A stretch of 64,000 nt of DNA, taken from the NCBI RefSeq assembly GCF_004324835.1, contig NW_021163037.1, positions 124,001-188,000 of the forward strand. Reading direction: 5' to 3'. Under the pieces are notes generated by a model. The model saw only the letters and a list, made by a program, of their open reading frames with translations. It ran no database searches and had not been told where the DNA came from. Of the stretch, positions 62,950-64,000 are shown one piece after another (the stretch's first letter is position 1; the number at the start of each line of letters is the position of its first letter). The DNA is from Dendronephthya gigantea (lineage: Eukaryota > Cnidaria > Anthozoa > Malacalcyonacea > Nephtheidae). Made by a program: the position numbers and the translations under genes.

Positions 62950-63922
62950 ATGAATGTTCTACAACTGGTTATTATATGTCTCACTGGTCGAGTTGTATTT
63001 GGCAAACCCGACGGCGCCCCGACAAAAAGTTGCTATCATATGCAGCCTGATCATAAAAGAAGAGACGGTTTTCCTCCCCTTGTTCAGACTCGTCCTTTAG
63101 ATACGATTCCATACCAACTAAGAGCCAAAATTGAAGGCGGATTTATTCGTCTTTTTATAACCGGGTCGGAATCAGAATATGTTGCTGGATTTCTCATTCA
63201 AGCACGGGAAAGCGAGCGGGGAAAACCAATTGGGAAATTTGAATCCAGCGATCTAGCAAAGTACCAGGAGTGCGACAAAGATGATCAGGTACTGAATTCA
63301 TCTTTCTGTTATACAGTATTGAGTAACTGAATTAAATAATAAATAATCAGCGTTTATGATGACTGATGTATATAGTTACGCTGAAGTCGTTAAGTTAAAT
63401 ACAATTTGAAAATACTGAGATTCATCGTTATATGGACAGAATATTTTGGAACAGTTTATCAATTATCAAAACGCCCCTCCTCTGACAGTGCAAAATTGAT
63501 ATTTTGAAACTTTTGCCGGGAATGGGGCCTGGCCTGCGAGGTTGGGAACTGGGGTCTGGGGTCTGACTGTGGTGGCTTAGACGATTGGTTTGGTTTGTCT
63601 GTAATTTTGAGATCTAATGTGAATGATGTCATTTTTTGAAAATTGCTTGCGTGCATCATTTTTAGATTATTTGTATAATATATTGTCTTCGTTGGTCTTG
63701 TGCTTCCGAATCATTTATAAAATTTCGTTCTTTCAATTCAAGTACCCTGAATTTTCAAGTATAACACATAAGGATTCTAGCCGGAAGAAGATGAATATCA
63801 CATTCCTGTGGAGTCCAGCCGAGCCAATAACTAAAAACATCACTGTCAGGTTTTACGCGACATTGGCAAAGAATCATGAAACATTCTGGCTAAGGGCTTC
63901 GAGTAACGAAATATATGTTTTG
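62950..63922 (+). CDS. Secreted Reeler-domain protein, 5' part (two exons; gene continues past window)
   Basis: Exon 1 (62950-63288) starts with a signal peptide (MNVLQLVIICLTGRVVFG, cut near residue 18). GAPTKSCYHMQPDH follows, then DTIPYQLRAKIEGGFIRLFI and YVAGFLIQARE..GKPIGKFE, the hallmark of Reeler (reelin N-terminal) domains ('GaP...aC..m.P.H', 'GFLLQAR....PVGtF'). Exon 2 (63743-63922) continues in phase 0 with MNITFLWSPAEPITKNITVR, then FYATLAKNHETFWLRAS, the C-terminal half of the domain, and ends at a GT donor. Known relatives include insect defence protein 11-like proteins, FRRS1-type ferric reductases and other secreted proteins; the downstream domains needed to choose among them lie outside the window. 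The short intron (63289-63742) has no other content. Confidence 0.8.
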
Positions 63923-64000
63923 GTAAGTGCATGACCGGCACGCAGCGCAACCCTGTTATGAATAATCCATAAATACAAAGATTTTATGCGTGCACTCAAA

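Overview
The window is animal nuclear DNA, AT-rich, with spliced genes that use GT-AG introns. The gene set is a Rel/NFAT factor, a Rab GTPase, a FREM2-type basement-membrane protein and a Reeler-domain protein. Together with the many short inverted-repeat elements, this points to an early-branching metazoan, most likely a cnidarian. The species cannot be named from the sequence alone. Exon coordinates below come from my own reading of splice sites and frame continuity.

Layout. (1) About 1.1-10.9 kb, + strand: an 11-exon NFAT5/TonEBP-like Rel-homology factor of 574 residues, with inverted-repeat elements in its introns. (2) About 11.9-15.7 kb, +: a 4-exon Rab6-like GTPase of 208 residues. (3) 15.7-36.3 kb: about 20 kb with no supportable gene. 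It is rich in ATGCAT and TATATA words and holds a 205-bp MITE, two copies of a retroelement-like terminal repeat, a roughly 150-bp hairpin and a long TA microsatellite. (4) 36.3-54.9 kb, +: an 18-exon FREM2-like gene of 3084 residues with a signal peptide, twelve CSPG repeats, five Calx-beta domains, one membrane helix and a PDZ-ligand-like C-terminus. (5) 55.7-56.2 kb: two adjacent foldback elements. (6) 56,567-62,673: a complete 6.1-kb DNA transposon with 253/254-bp near-identical terminal inverted repeats (TIRs) and a 6-bp target duplication. It carries two convergent genes: an integrase-type (DDE) transposase with four single-base losses in its core, and an intact five-exon HECT E3 ubiquitin-ligase gene on the opposite strand. 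(7) From 62,950, +: the 5' part of a secreted Reeler-domain gene that runs off the window.

The most striking system is the transposon. A mobile element carries its own HECT ligase with the catalytic cysteine in place, and that gene is open while the transposase next to it is broken. Each gene starts just inside one TIR, and a hairpin plus a polyadenylation signal lies between them. The element sits about 270 bp upstream of the Reeler gene start. The host genes are unrelated in function and show no operon-like arrangement.
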